Source of the DNA: Pontibacter sp. HSC-36F09
GTDB lineage: Bacteria; Bacteroidota; Bacteroidia; Cytophagales; Hymenobacteraceae
DNA: 64,000 bases
Direction: 5' to 3'
Assembly (NCBI RefSeq): GCF_024171605.1
Contig: NZ_JALKAA010000003.1
Span: forward strand, 434,001-498,000
How positions within the stretch are numbered: position 1 is the first letter of the stretch; every line of letters starts with the position of its first letter. Shown piece by piece: positions 18,050 through 27,467 of this stretch. A program made the translations under genes and the position numbers. The notes below the pieces were generated by a model. That model was not told where the DNA came from, made no database searches, and was given only the letters and a program-made list of their open reading frames with translations.

Positions 18050-19663
18050 TTATTGATTTCTACCCTTGAGCAGGTTGATGCTGATGGTGGCCATATCAGA
18101 GTCCGGGAAGCGATGGAAGACACCTTTCTCAGGGTATAGACCAGCCTCGCCCGCTACTTTATGGAATACTTCCACCTCAACAATGTATTGATCTGAGAAT
18201 CCATGTGTTGCATCGTAAGCAGTGGCTGCTGTTTTACCCAGGTTAGCGGCTGCCAAAGCAGGGGGGATGGTATGCAGTTCCATGGTCAGCAACCCGAACT
18301 TATCCACATAGGGCGTCCATTTTTTGAGGTGCTCCAGCAGGTTGTCTTCTACTTCGTTGTTGGGAATGCGTTTGCCCCGGAAAGCGAATGAACCGGTCGA
18401 CTTGCTCAGGCGATTTTCGTTGCGCTGCGCAGGCTGCTCCCAGATGCGGTTGTGGTCGAGGAAGGTTCGCACGTTCAGCAGTTCTTTCAGATCAATGTTG
18501 TAGTTATCGCGCAGGTCCTGAGACAGCAGATCCGGACGACCGATATCGCCCCAGATCACTTTTGCCCAGATGTCCGCTTTAATCAGATTGGCCCGTGTCA
18601 CTTTTAGCGCCGCCTGGTTGTAATCGGCTCCAACCAGAAAGAGCGGGTACTGGTCCAGCATTTTCCCACGGGCGGTCTGCCGCTCGATCACCTCGAACAT
18701 GTGCTGTAAAAAAGCTCCGTTTCCGCAACCCATGTCCAGTATACCTTTGGGCTGCTCGTGTATGGGCCGGTTAAAGAGCTCGATAATGATCTCGTCAATA
18801 ACATTAAAGTAGGTAGCGTGCGCTCCGCCGCTTCCCCACACGTTCATTTCGCGGTCCACGTGCAGTTCAGGCGCTCCTTCGGGTTTATTCCAGAGTACGT
18901 TCGGATTACCAAACAGCAGCTCATCCATTTGGCGGAAAGTCGGAATGTAGGAAACCGTTACCCCGTACGCGCTGCCTCGCTTTGCAAAGAAAATGCCTTC
19001 ATCGGTATACTCATACTGGTCGCGCACCTTCCGGAACCAACCCAGGTGGGCAAACAGGTCCAGAATCTTACGGAAGTCTTCGTGGTTTTCGTGGAATTCC
19101 TCGGGACTGAAGCGGCTTTCCATGAAGTATTTGTGAAACATACCGTTCATGCCCAACAGCACAATAGTCGGTCCCATCAGCAGGCCTTCGATGTGCTTTA
19201 AAACCTGCTCCTGCACACTACGTTCTTCCGGATTCTCTGAAATTTTCAGGCTATACCTATCTTTATACCTGTCGGCCACTTGTGCCCAAAGCTGGTAGGG
19301 TTCCTTTTCGAACTTGCGCGGGTGGTAGTTGCCAGACACTTGCATAAGCTTCACAACATCCTCATACAGGTATATCAAAGGGAAAGCTATTCTCCCACGA
19401 TCAGTAATGCGAAAGGTGACCTGGTTGGTGGCATTATTGAGGTCCTGCTCCAGCCAGCCCTGCGAGCAGAGCACTCGCAGCGCCACATTTAGGTAGCCGT
19501 CGTTGGCCTTAAATTGAGCTACCAGTTCGTCAAGGGACGCTTCCTCCTGTTGCAGCATGTAATCCAGCACACCGTGCTTTTGAAGGCTATAGGCCGTAGG
19601 AGCCGTCACGATACCATCCAGGTGACGGAAGATAGTTTCGCGCAGTTCGTTTTTGCTTCTCAT
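18050..19663 (-). CDS. Class I SAM-dependent methyltransferase with N-terminal winged-helix region
   Basis: A 537-residue protein. Residues of about 1-100 look like the dimerisation/winged-helix part of O-methyltransferases (LQKHGVLDYMLQQEEASLDELV, VALRVLCSQGWLEQ). The SAM-binding motif I is GILDMGCGNGAFLQHM (about 305-312), followed by LVGADYNQAALKVTRANL (acidic residue for ribose) and VIWGDIGRPDLL. The middle portion (100-290) is not recognised. It is much longer than a simple methyltransferase and recalls the methyltransferase domains of polyketide-type enzymes, though no PKS genes are near. The only operon partner is the GNAT gene, suggesting modification of one small molecule by both (inference). 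Confidence 0.8.
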   Translation of the reverse strand: MRSKNELRETIFRHLDGIVTAPTAYSLQKHGVLDYMLQQEEASLDELVAQFKANDGYLNVALRVLCSQGWLEQDLNNATNQVTFRITDRGRIAFPLIYLYEDVVKLMQVSGNYHPRKFEKEPYQLWAQVADRYKDRYSLKISENPEERSVQEQVLKHIEGLLMGPTIVLLGMNGMFHKYFMESRFSPEEFHENHEDFRKILDLFAHLGWFRKVRDQYEYTDEGIFFAKRGSAYGVTVSYIPTFRQMDELLFGNPNVLWNKPEGAPELHVDREMNVWGSGGAHATYFNVIDEIIIELFNRPIHEQPKGILDMGCGNGAFLQHMFEVIERQTARGKMLDQYPLFLVGADYNQAALKVTRANLIKADIWAKVIWGDIGRPDLLSQDLRDNYNIDLKELLNVRTFLDHNRIWEQPAQRNENRLSKSTGSFAFRGKRIPNNEVEDNLLEHLKKWTPYVDKFGLLTMELHTIPPALAAANLGKTAATAYDATHGFSDQYIVEVEVFHKVAGEAGLYPEKGVFHRFPDSDMATISINLLKGRNQ

Positions 19664-19765
19664 ATTAAATAGTAACTAATATCATCTTTTTGACTAATCA
19701 CTGTCATATTTAAATGATTGAAAATTACGGAATATTACATCATCAAACTAAACCACCTAACAAAA

Positions 19766-20323
19766 ATGAAAAGTTTACATGTAGCCTTGATAGCTATTGC
19801 CTTTGGTCTGATGACCTCGTGCAATACGGAAAGCCAGCCCGAGACGGCTGTAGCAGCCCCTGAAGCAGAAACCGAACAAGCCGCAGGACAGTCTGCCGTA
19901 GCTGATGACCAGTCGCAGCAGAACGTGGTGCAGATCGCGGCCGGATCGAAGGATCACTCTACGCTGGTAGCTGCCGTTAAAGCAGGCGGGCTAGTGGATG
20001 CGCTCTCCAATGCAGGCCCTTTCACGGTATTTGCGCCTACCAATGCCGCTTTTGATAAACTGCCGGCTGGTACAGTAGACGACCTCCTGAAACCAGAGAA
20101 TCGCAGCAAATTACGTAACATCCTGCAGTACCATGTATATGTGGGCGTTATACCAGCTGAGCGTTTTGACAACGACATGACACTTGGGCAGGTAAACGGA
20201 GGCCGCGTGAAACTCGGTCTGGAAGGTGATCAGCCAACTGTCAATGGCGTCAAGATCATTGCTTCTATACCTGCATCAAACGGTATCATTCACGTAATAG
20301 ACCAGGTCTTGTTGCCGGAATAA
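19766..20323 (+). CDS. FAS1 (fasciclin) domain lipoprotein
   Basis: I chose ATG at 19766, which gives the lipoprotein signal MKSLHVALIAIAFGLMTSC; the frame is open 16 codons earlier but those codons do not fit a signal. The mature protein is 185 residues counted with signal: an acidic Glu/Ala/Gln-rich linker, then one FAS1 domain (about 50-185) with AGPFTVFAPTNAAFDKLPAG and YHVYVG and the closing GIIHVIDQVLLP. FAS1 domains mediate adhesion or matrix binding at the cell surface. A second FAS1 lipoprotein occurs at 47880-48470. Confidence 0.93.
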   Translation: MKSLHVALIAIAFGLMTSCNTESQPETAVAAPEAETEQAAGQSAVADDQSQQNVVQIAAGSKDHSTLVAAVKAGGLVDALSNAGPFTVFAPTNAAFDKLPAGTVDDLLKPENRSKLRNILQYHVYVGVIPAERFDNDMTLGQVNGGRVKLGLEGDQPTVNGVKIIASIPASNGIIHVIDQVLLPE

Positions 20324-20349
20324 AGAAATTTATCGCTTTGCAAGAATAC

Positions 20350-20389
20350 AAAGCCTGTGCATAAGAGATTTATGTACAGGCTTTTTTTT
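20350..20389 (+). terminator. Terminator of the FAS1 gene
   Basis: AAAGCCTGTGCATAA pairs with TTATGTACAGGCTTT (one G-T pair) and is followed by a run of T. Confidence 0.85.
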
Positions 20390-20504
20390 ATATAGCATAA
20401 GGCTGATTTTAAACTTTAACATATTTTTTAGAATATATTTTAGTTTGTTTACGTACTATGTTCTGAATTAAGGCTTACCCGAGTTTCCACTTTAAAATCA
20501 GCGC

Positions 20505-21959
20505 ATGATGAATCACACACCTTTTCAAAACTATGTGAGATGGGGCGCCCTGGCATTGCTGCTCAGTTGGAGTGCCTGCGGCCAGCGGACCACGACCCAG
20601 TCTCCCGACACCACCACGGCAACCGCGGAGAGTGCCCCCGTAACCACGGAGAATACAACGACCGAATCGGCCTATCAGATTCCAGTGGACTATTATACCC
20701 TGGACAATGGTTTGAAGGTTGTACTGTCCCAAGACAAAACAGCCCCGATCGCCACCATCGCTGTGTACTATAATATCGGTTTTCGAAACGAGCCGAAAGA
20801 CCGCACTGGCTTCGCTCACCTGTTTGAGCACATGATGTTCCAGGGCTCTGATAACCTGGGCAAGATGGAGTTTATTCAACTCATTCAGAAAAACGGTGGC
20901 ATTCTGAATGGCTCTACCCGTTTTGACTTCACCAACTACTTTGAGATCGTACCGGCTCATAAGTTGGAAACCATGCTCTGGGCGGAGGCTGACCGCATGA
21001 AGGGACTCAACATCACACAGGAAAACCTGACCAACCAGCAGGGTGTGGTGAAAAACGAGGTGAAAGTGAACGTGCTCAACCAGCCCTACGGTGGCTTCCC
21101 CTGGCTAGACATGCCGCAGTATGCCAACAAGAACTGGTACAACGCACATAACTTTTATGGCGACCTCAAAGACCTGGATGCAGCCACGCTGGTGGATGTG
21201 CAGTCATTTTTCGACACTTTTTACTCTCCAAACAATGCGGTGTTGGTAATAGTGGGTGATTTCGAGACGGGCGATGCCAAAAACTGGGTGCAGCAGTACT
21301 TCAGTGCTATACCTTCGGTTAAGTTGCCGGAGCCAGTAGACCTGACCGAACCGCGGCAGGAAAAAGAGCAGCGCTTTACCAAAGACGACAAACTGGCCAA
21401 CCGACCGGCCCTAGCTTTTGCCTATCACATGCCGGAACGCAACTCTCCGGAGTACTACGCCATGGGCTTGCTTGACCAGATCCTGCTGCAGGGCAATGAT
21501 AGCCGACTATACCAAGCGCTGGTGCAGGAGCGGGGTTATACCGCTAGTGTAGACGGAGGCATCAACGCCTATTTAGGCAATATGTTCAATTACAACGGAC
21601 CTATGCTCTGGATGGGCAGCTTGATACATGACCAGAACGTGAATGCCGATGAAATTGTGAAAGTACTGGACGCGGAGATACAGAAACTGCAGCAGGAAGG
21701 AATTGACCAGGAGTTGATCGACCTGGCGATCGTGAAGATGCGCTCCTCCCTTTACGATCAGGTAAGCGCCTCCTCAGGTTTCGGCAAAGCTGATCTGCTG
21801 GCCACCTTTGCCTTGTTCGACGATGATCCGGCACGTATCAACCGCCTGGAGTCAGAGTTCCGGAAAGTGACACCAGAGCTGCTCCGCAAGACCATCGAGG
21901 AGTACCTGCGTCCGACCAACCGCACTGTTCTTGTTGTTAACCCACTCGCAAAAAGCTAA
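20505..21959 (+). CDS. M16 family zinc peptidase, active subunit (lipoprotein)
   Basis: A 484-residue pitrilysin-family peptidase. The signal ends in LSWSAC and a Thr-rich linker follows, so it is lipid-anchored, probably in the outer membrane or periplasm. The inverted zinc motif HxxEH is intact as HLFEH (about 105-109) in GFAHLFEHMMFQGS, with the distal Glu in VVKNEVKVN (about 185). It lies 5 bases upstream of a second M16 gene that lacks the zinc motif, the classic active/inactive pair that forms a heterodimer. Confidence 0.95.
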   Translation: MMNHTPFQNYVRWGALALLLSWSACGQRTTTQSPDTTTATAESAPVTTENTTTESAYQIPVDYYTLDNGLKVVLSQDKTAPIATIAVYYNIGFRNEPKDRTGFAHLFEHMMFQGSDNLGKMEFIQLIQKNGGILNGSTRFDFTNYFEIVPAHKLETMLWAEADRMKGLNITQENLTNQQGVVKNEVKVNVLNQPYGGFPWLDMPQYANKNWYNAHNFYGDLKDLDAATLVDVQSFFDTFYSPNNAVLVIVGDFETGDAKNWVQQYFSAIPSVKLPEPVDLTEPRQEKEQRFTKDDKLANRPALAFAYHMPERNSPEYYAMGLLDQILLQGNDSRLYQALVQERGYTASVDGGINAYLGNMFNYNGPMLWMGSLIHDQNVNADEIVKVLDAEIQKLQQEGIDQELIDLAIVKMRSSLYDQVSASSGFGKADLLATFALFDDDPARINRLESEFRKVTPELLRKTIEEYLRPTNRTVLVVNPLAKS

Positions 21960-21964
21960 GCGCC

Positions 21965-23365
21965 ATGAATAGAAATATCTTCACAATTGCCTTGAGTGCT
22001 ATCCTGACCCTGTCGGCAGGTATGGCGATGGCTCAAAAGCAAACGCCACCCGAAGGGGGCCATCCAAAGGATTTTAAATTGCCCGCCAAGCAGGAATTTG
22101 ACCTGAATAACGGCATGTCTGCTGTATTGGTGCCTTACGGCGATGTACCGAAGGTGGTGGTCAGTATGGTGGTACAGGTAGGAAACGTACACGAAACTGC
22201 CCAGCAAAACGGTCTGGCCGATATTGTAGGCAACCTGATGCAGGAAGGCACCGCGACACGTAATGCTACGCAGCTTGCCCAGGAGGTTGCCCGATTGGGT
22301 GGTTCGGTGTCGGTGAGCGTCGGTCCTAACGAGACATTTATCTCCGGTTCAGCACTGTCGGAGTATGGCCCGGAGCTGGTCGGGATCATGGCGGATCTGC
22401 TCAAAAACCCGGCTTTCCCAGAGTCCGAGATGGCGCGTATAAAGAATGACTTCAAGCGCCAGAACAATCTACTGCGTCAGCAACCGGGCGCTATCGCACA
22501 ATCGAAATTTAGAGGGGCGCTCTATCCCAACCACCCCTATGGCCGTGATTTCCCGACTGATAAAATGATTGATGGCTTTACCAGGGAGCAAGTGCAACAG
22601 TTTTACGAGCAGCAGTTCGGTGCCGACCGCACCACGGTATACGTAGCCGGTAAGTTTGACCAGGGAGCCATGAAGGACGCACTTACCAGTCAGCTAGGCG
22701 ATTGGCGAAAAGGGGCAGCCCCTCAGATCACCATTGCGAAGCCAGTCACTAAAAGTGAGATGATAGTCATCGATAGGCCGGGAGCCCCGCAGTCGACCAT
22801 TGTTTTTGGTCTGCCAGTGGTGGATCCTTCCCATCCCGATTATATGGCGCTGCGTGTGACAAACTCCCTGCTGGGTGGTTCCTTTGGTTCCCGCATCACC
22901 CGCAACATCCGCGAAGACAAGGGCTATACCTACTCACCTTACAGCACACTGGCTGCCCGCTACCGGGTAGGGGACTGGGCGCAGGTAGCCGACGTGACCA
23001 CCGAGCACACAGGTAACTCACTTCGCGAGATACTGCATGAAATAAACCGCTTAAGTACGGAAGCACCTTCTCCGGAAGAACTGGAGGGTATCAAGAACTA
23101 CGAAGCGGGACTATTCGTTCTGCGTAATTCTTCCCCCTGGGGCATTGTGTCGCAGCTTAATTTTCTGAAGTTGCATGGTTTGCCAGATTCTTTCCTGGAA
23201 AACCAGGTACAGAATATTCACGCGATCACCCCGCAGCAGGTGCAACAAACCACCCAAAAGTACATGGCACCGAAGAACATGACCCTGGTGGTAGTGGGGG
23301 ATAAGAAAGTGATTGAACCACAACTGAAGAAGTTTCAGGCAGAATTGAAAAAGAATGCGCTTTGA
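21965..23365 (+). CDS. M16 family peptidase, non-catalytic partner subunit
   Basis: A 466-residue exported protein with a cleavable signal (IFTIALSAILTLSAGMAMAQ). At the position of HxxEH it reads NGLADIVGNLMQEGT, so the zinc ligands and catalytic Glu are gone. The C-terminal half keeps the substrate-binding Arg/Tyr motif of M16 partners (RNIREDKGYTYSPYS). It is the second gene of a two-gene operon and ends in a strong terminator. In known pairs this subunit completes the substrate chamber. Confidence 0.93.
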   Translation: MNRNIFTIALSAILTLSAGMAMAQKQTPPEGGHPKDFKLPAKQEFDLNNGMSAVLVPYGDVPKVVVSMVVQVGNVHETAQQNGLADIVGNLMQEGTATRNATQLAQEVARLGGSVSVSVGPNETFISGSALSEYGPELVGIMADLLKNPAFPESEMARIKNDFKRQNNLLRQQPGAIAQSKFRGALYPNHPYGRDFPTDKMIDGFTREQVQQFYEQQFGADRTTVYVAGKFDQGAMKDALTSQLGDWRKGAAPQITIAKPVTKSEMIVIDRPGAPQSTIVFGLPVVDPSHPDYMALRVTNSLLGGSFGSRITRNIREDKGYTYSPYSTLAARYRVGDWAQVADVTTEHTGNSLREILHEINRLSTEAPSPEELEGIKNYEAGLFVLRNSSPWGIVSQLNFLKLHGLPDSFLENQVQNIHAITPQQVQQTTQKYMAPKNMTLVVVGDKKVIEPQLKKFQAELKKNAL

Positions 23366-23383
23366 TTAGGCAGTCTTTTACAC

Positions 23384-23422
23384 AAAAAAGGGCGCCCGGA
23401 CCATAGCCGGGCGCCCTTTTTT
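23384..23422 (+). terminator. Terminator of the M16 operon
   Basis: AAAAAAGGGCGCCCGG and CCGGGCGCCCTTTTTT form a 16-bp perfect stem with a 7-base loop. Confidence 0.92.
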
Positions 23423-23444
23423 GTGTGTGGTAATTACAAAATAA

Positions 23445-23537
23445 GAACGGACTCCTTTATCAGGAGTCCGTTCTCTATTGAAAAGATTAGTTTTTATAAC
23501 AATTAACTTTTCAACTTTTAGCCATTCATTTATACGG
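23445..23537 (-). repeat. Hairpin-plus-tail repeat, copy A
   Basis: Begins with a hairpin (GAACGGACTCCT paired with AGGAGTCCGTTC, 23445-23473) and continues with a tail beginning TATTGAAAAGATTAGT and ending near TTTATACGG. The tail is nearly identical to copy B at 23768-23858, while the two hairpin stems differ completely in sequence. On the minus strand the hairpin would end a transcript. Confidence 0.75.
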
Positions 23538-23767
23538 TAGCAGTTTTGCAGAGGTTACACATCTTTTGAAATTATTTTTTATTTTTCATTTATGAGTAGG
23601 CCAGGCTTACCAGTAGATAGTGCTGATGAAGGCTTTAAGCAGTCATTAACGAGATCCAGCTCTTAGAAAACATACATTTCAGAGTAGTTCCTAAATTGTT
23701 TAGACCGAATTCAGCTATCGGAGAAATTGGGAGAATTATAAGAAGTCGTTATAAATTGGACAAAAAA

Positions 23768-23858
23768 AGAAGAGCTCCTTCGAAAAGGAGCTCTTCTATA
23801 TTGAAAAGATTAGTCTGTAACAATTAACTTTTCAACTTTTAGCCGTTCTTTTATACGG
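23768..23858 (-). repeat. Hairpin-plus-tail repeat, copy B (3' end of the small lipoprotein transcript)
   Basis: Hairpin AGAAGAGCTCCTT with AAGGAGCTCTTCT (23768-23797), followed by the tail shared with copy A (AACAATTAACTTTTCAAC and ATACGG near its end). On the minus strand the hairpin is followed by seven T, so it works as the terminator of the small lipoprotein gene whose stop codon is at 23904. Confidence 0.75.
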
Positions 23859-23903
23859 CGGTATTTTAGGTCGGGTTACGTTTACCCAAAAAATATTTTA
23901 ATT

Positions 23904-24143
23904 TTAGTTGTTGTCCCGGTTGTTATCGTCATTATTGTCATCAACATCCACCTTTTTAGTATTCGTGGTGGTGTCATAATCCACAACAGTTTCTGTTACT
24001 TCGTACTCGGTAGCAACAGAATCCCGATCAACTACTTTTTCAGTATCGCTGGCTGTAGTACCAGTTCTGTCTGTGTTATCGCAGGCTACCAAAGCCATAG
24101 TGCCAAACAGCATACCGAAACCTGTATATAATATCTTTTTCAT
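23904..24143 (-). CDS. Small acidic lipoprotein (hypothetical)
   Basis: A 79-residue protein with a clear lipoprotein signal (MKKILYTGFGMLFGTMALVAC). The mature part is low-complexity, rich in Asp, Thr and Asn, ending in DDNNDDNNRDNN, and has no recognisable domain; it is probably disordered. The Asp/Asn tail could bind cations (inference). It has its own long 3' region with a terminator that is duplicated downstream. Confidence 0.75.
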   Translation of the reverse strand: MKKILYTGFGMLFGTMALVACDNTDRTGTTASDTEKVVDRDSVATEYEVTETVVDYDTTTNTKKVDVDDNNDDNNRDNN

Positions 24144-24340
24144 GGTCTTATAGTTTTAACTTTGTTATAATACAATGTTCGCCTTTTAGTAAAGCAGAAC
24201 ATATGTTGATTAATTGTACGGTATTGCCGGTGTAAAAGGTTGTTATTCAGTATGTTTTAGTTTGCATGTTCTTGATAATGTTCTATTTAAAGCAGAACTC
24301 TCAATGTTCCCGCCCGTTTCAGGATTTAAGCTTGTACAAA

Positions 24341-26881
24341 TTAGCTACCTTTCCTTTTTATGCTGCGTGTAGGTATGGCACTCAGCGGATCTTCTGGCCA
24401 ATGATGCTTGGAGTAGCGCCCGCGCAGGTCTTTTCTGACCTCAAAATAACCGGTATTCCAAAAACTACGCAGGTCACGGGTTACCTGTACGGGGCGTGAA
24501 GCGGGAGATAACAAGTGCATGAGCAGCGGGACCTTACCTGCCGCAATCCGGGGGGTGTCGAGCAGCCCGAAGACCTCTTGCAGGCGCACGGCGAGTACGG
24601 GGGTAGTGGGGTTAGTATAGTCCAGCGCAATGCGGGAACCACTGGGTACCTGCAGATGCGTAGGAGCCAGCTTGTCCAGTTCCTGCTGCTGTTCCCAGGT
24701 TAGCATAGATAGCAATATCATATTTAGATCGAGCCGGCTGACCTGTTCCATACTGCGCAGGCCTGCCAGGTGCGGAAGGAGCCATTGTCCTATGGTCTTT
24801 TCCAGCGCCTCGTCTGAGACATCCGGCCATTCAACTGGTGCAATCTGTTGTAAAAATGTGATCCGCTGGCGGGTTCGAACTGCTTCGTCAGACCATGGGA
24901 GGCGTGCTATACCTTTGTCCTGCAAGGCCTTCATGAGCGCTGCTGCCAGCTGCTCCGGATCAGGTTGTGTCAGCTTTTCTTCTAGTACCAGCGCTCCCAA
25001 CTTGACAATGCGTCGGGCCTGCACACGCCCGCCGGCATCATCCCAGCGAACCTCCTCGGTTTGTATGAGTTGTGCGTCGAAGTATTCAAGCACTTCGTCT
25101 TTGCTTAGCGGTGCAGCCAACAGAATGCGTGGGTGTTGCCCCGCATCGAGGTGGGCGATACCATAGTAGTTCGCTTCAGAGAATAACTCAGTAGGAAGTG
25201 AGGCAATCTGCCCTGCGATCAGCCGTACCTTGCCCGTGCTCTCGCGCTGCGCCAGCCGGTCGGGGTAGGCCAGAGCGGTGAGGAGACCGGCAGCATGCAC
25301 TTCGATCGTTCCTTTAGGCGCACGAAGTCGCTGCCGCAGGTGCTGGGCCTGTTCCTGCACGCGCCGTATGGCGTTATCGTCGCGCACGAAGCCGGGCATG
25401 GGAGGGCGCTTGCCCGCCAGTAATTCTAATCGCAACGCCAGATCTGGCAGTGGCGTACTGAACGGCTGTTGCGCCCGGATGATGTCGCGCTCAGCTAGCA
25501 GTGCGGCCAACGTGCAGGCCGTTTCGGTTAGTCCGAGTTCGTGGCCCCGGATCACCAGATGCCCGAGACGGGGCGTGAGTCCCATAGAGGCGATGGCCTT
25601 TCCGTGGGCTGTAGCCTGACCCATACTGTCAATTGCTTCCAGTCGCAAAAGAAGGTCACGTGCCAGGGAAAGGGCTGCAGCAGGCGGTGCGTCCAGCCAC
25701 TGCAGGGTGGTTACGTCTTTCACGCCCCACAACGCCAGCTCCAGCGCCAAACCCGATAGGTCAGCCTCACAGATTTCAGGGTCCTGCCGCTCGGGCAGTT
25801 GCAACTGATCGGCATTGGACCAAAGCCGGTAGCAGACACCGGTACCCAATCGTCCGGCTCGACCGCGACGCTGGTCAGCGGCTGCTCTGGATACAGGTGT
25901 GGTGACCAGTGTAGTGAGTCCGGTGCGGGGCATAAAGCGCGGCACTCGGGCATAGCCGCCGTCCACGACAATTTTAACGCCTTCTATGGTTAAGCTGGTT
26001 TCGGCAATGCTGGTAGCAAGTACTATTTTTCGGTTACCGGCGGGGGATGGCTGGATGGCTGCCATCTGCCGGCTAAGTGCGAGGTCACCATGCAACAGGT
26101 GCAGTTCTACATCGCTTGGCAATCTACTTTCCATCTGTTCAGCTACCCGGCGCATCTCGCCCATACCTGGCAGAAAAACCAACACGTCCCCGGCAGGCTC
26201 TTCGCGCAGCGCTCTGAAAATGGCTTTGGGCACAAGCTGCTGCAGACGCTCAGCGGGCCGTGTACCGGATGCGGCAATCTCAGCTGGGGTCAGGTAGTGG
26301 GTTTCGACAGGGTAGAGGCGGCCATCGCTCCGGATAACGGGGGCCTGCAGCCACTTGCCTATACCTGTTGCGTCGAGGGTGGCGCTCATGATCACAATGC
26401 GGAGGTCGGGGCGCAGGACGGCCTGTGCGTCCAGCGCTATTGCCAGGCCAAGGTCGGCCTGCAAGCTGCGTTCATGGAACTCATCGAAAAGGATAGCGGA
26501 AATACCTTCCAGGGCGGGGTCCTCCTGCAGCATGCGGGTGAGGATGCCTTCCGTCACGACCTCCACACGGGTGCGGGAGGATACGACATGCTCCATGCGC
26601 ACCCAGTAGCCCACGGTCTGGCCGAGCGGCTCCTGCATCAGGTCAGCCATCCGCTGCGCAGCGGCACGGGTCGCCAGTCGCCTGGGCTCGAGCACCAATA
26701 CCTTACCACCCTGCATCCAGTCGGCTTGTAATAAGGCCAGTGGTACCAGTGTCGTTTTACCTGCTCCCGGGGGGGCTTCCAGCACAGCACGATTGGTGGC
26801 AGCAAGTGCCTGCAACAGGCTGGGGAGGGCTTCCTTTACGGGGAGCTCCGGCAATTCAGGTATAGAAAGGGCGTACGACAT
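24341..26881 (-). CDS. hrpB: ATP-dependent helicase HrpB (DEAH-box)
   Basis: An 846-residue helicase. Walker A is LEAPPGAGKTTLVPLALL (GAGKTT at about 39-44), motif II is DEFH in ILFDEFHERSL, motif III is SAT in IVIMSATLD, and motif VI is QRRGRAGRLGTG. The helicase-associated and HrpB C-terminal domains follow, including GSRIALDYTNPTTPVLAVRLQEVFG and the C-terminal HLLSPASRPVQVTRDL, which are diagnostic for HrpB. Length fits the family. Role in RNA or DNA metabolism is poorly defined. Confidence 0.96.
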   Translation of the reverse strand: MSYALSIPELPELPVKEALPSLLQALAATNRAVLEAPPGAGKTTLVPLALLQADWMQGGKVLVLEPRRLATRAAAQRMADLMQEPLGQTVGYWVRMEHVVSSRTRVEVVTEGILTRMLQEDPALEGISAILFDEFHERSLQADLGLAIALDAQAVLRPDLRIVIMSATLDATGIGKWLQAPVIRSDGRLYPVETHYLTPAEIAASGTRPAERLQQLVPKAIFRALREEPAGDVLVFLPGMGEMRRVAEQMESRLPSDVELHLLHGDLALSRQMAAIQPSPAGNRKIVLATSIAETSLTIEGVKIVVDGGYARVPRFMPRTGLTTLVTTPVSRAAADQRRGRAGRLGTGVCYRLWSNADQLQLPERQDPEICEADLSGLALELALWGVKDVTTLQWLDAPPAAALSLARDLLLRLEAIDSMGQATAHGKAIASMGLTPRLGHLVIRGHELGLTETACTLAALLAERDIIRAQQPFSTPLPDLALRLELLAGKRPPMPGFVRDDNAIRRVQEQAQHLRQRLRAPKGTIEVHAAGLLTALAYPDRLAQRESTGKVRLIAGQIASLPTELFSEANYYGIAHLDAGQHPRILLAAPLSKDEVLEYFDAQLIQTEEVRWDDAGGRVQARRIVKLGALVLEEKLTQPDPEQLAAALMKALQDKGIARLPWSDEAVRTRQRITFLQQIAPVEWPDVSDEALEKTIGQWLLPHLAGLRSMEQVSRLDLNMILLSMLTWEQQQELDKLAPTHLQVPSGSRIALDYTNPTTPVLAVRLQEVFGLLDTPRIAAGKVPLLMHLLSPASRPVQVTRDLRSFWNTGYFEVRKDLRGRYSKHHWPEDPLSAIPTRSIKRKGS

Positions 26882-26915
26882 GTCGCCGCAATTTCCGAAA
26901 AATAAGTTAAACTTA

Positions 26916-27419
26916 TCAGGTGGTGCTTTCTGTAGAAGCTTCGAAAAGTTTGAGAGCTTCTTCGTTGCCGACCTGGGCAGCCATTTGCTGGGCTGTCAGG
27001 CCGCGAATGTCGCGCAATTCCCGGTTGGCACCGTTTTCGAGCATAAACCTGACCATGTTGGTACGGCCGTACATGGTGGCAAACATCAGGGCAGTGCCAC
27101 CACTGCCGTTCTGCAGGTTAAGATTAGCGCCGTATTCCAGCAGGAGCTCGGCTATACCTTCATAACCATTGAAGCACTGACCCATAAGGGCGGTATTCCC
27201 GGCCAAGTCCTGGGCGTTTACATCAGCACCCGCTTCCAGCAGCATGCGGGCTGCCACGGGCTGGTTGTTGTAGGTCGCAATGATCAGGGGCGTAAAACCG
27301 CGCGGACCCTGTTCGTTTACATCAACGCCTTCGTCAATCAGTTGTTTGAGGAGGGGGAGATCGCCGCGCCGGGCAGCGTCGAACAGAATGTCAACGGGTC
27401 TTGTAGAGGAAAAAGTCAT
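26916..27419 (-). CDS. Ankyrin-repeat protein
   Basis: A 167-residue protein with about four ankyrin repeats; canonical turns are seen as GFTPLIIATYNNQ, GNTALMGQCFNGYEGIAELLL and GGTALMFATMYGRTNMVRFML. No signal peptide, so probably cytoplasmic. It precedes hrpB by 34 bases on the same strand and lies downstream of the ABM monooxygenase by about 48 bases. Partner protein unknown. Confidence 0.92.
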   Translation of the reverse strand: MTFSSTRPVDILFDAARRGDLPLLKQLIDEGVDVNEQGPRGFTPLIIATYNNQPVAARMLLEAGADVNAQDLAGNTALMGQCFNGYEGIAELLLEYGANLNLQNGSGGTALMFATMYGRTNMVRFMLENGANRELRDIRGLTAQQMAAQVGNEEALKLFEASTESTT

Positions 27420-27467
27420 CGGGATAAGGGCTTTTGGTCTTTGCCTTACCTACGATAAAAAACTGAT

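Larger units (their letters stand above)
23366..23903. other. Gene-free stretch with terminator and a duplicated hairpin element
   Basis: About 540 AT-rich bases. It contains the M16 operon terminator and two copies of a hairpin plus about 60 conserved bases (listed separately). Between the copies (about 23540-23765) I see no gene and no recognisable decayed gene. Confidence 0.6.

Noticed and set aside
21965..23365. Second M16 gene as an inactivated pseudogene
   Set aside because: Full-length open frame and conserved Arg/Tyr motif; loss of HxxEH is normal for the partner subunit.
26090..26731. Open frame of 213 codons on the plus strand
   Set aside because: Antisense to hrpB with its complete helicase motifs; the translated protein has no family features.
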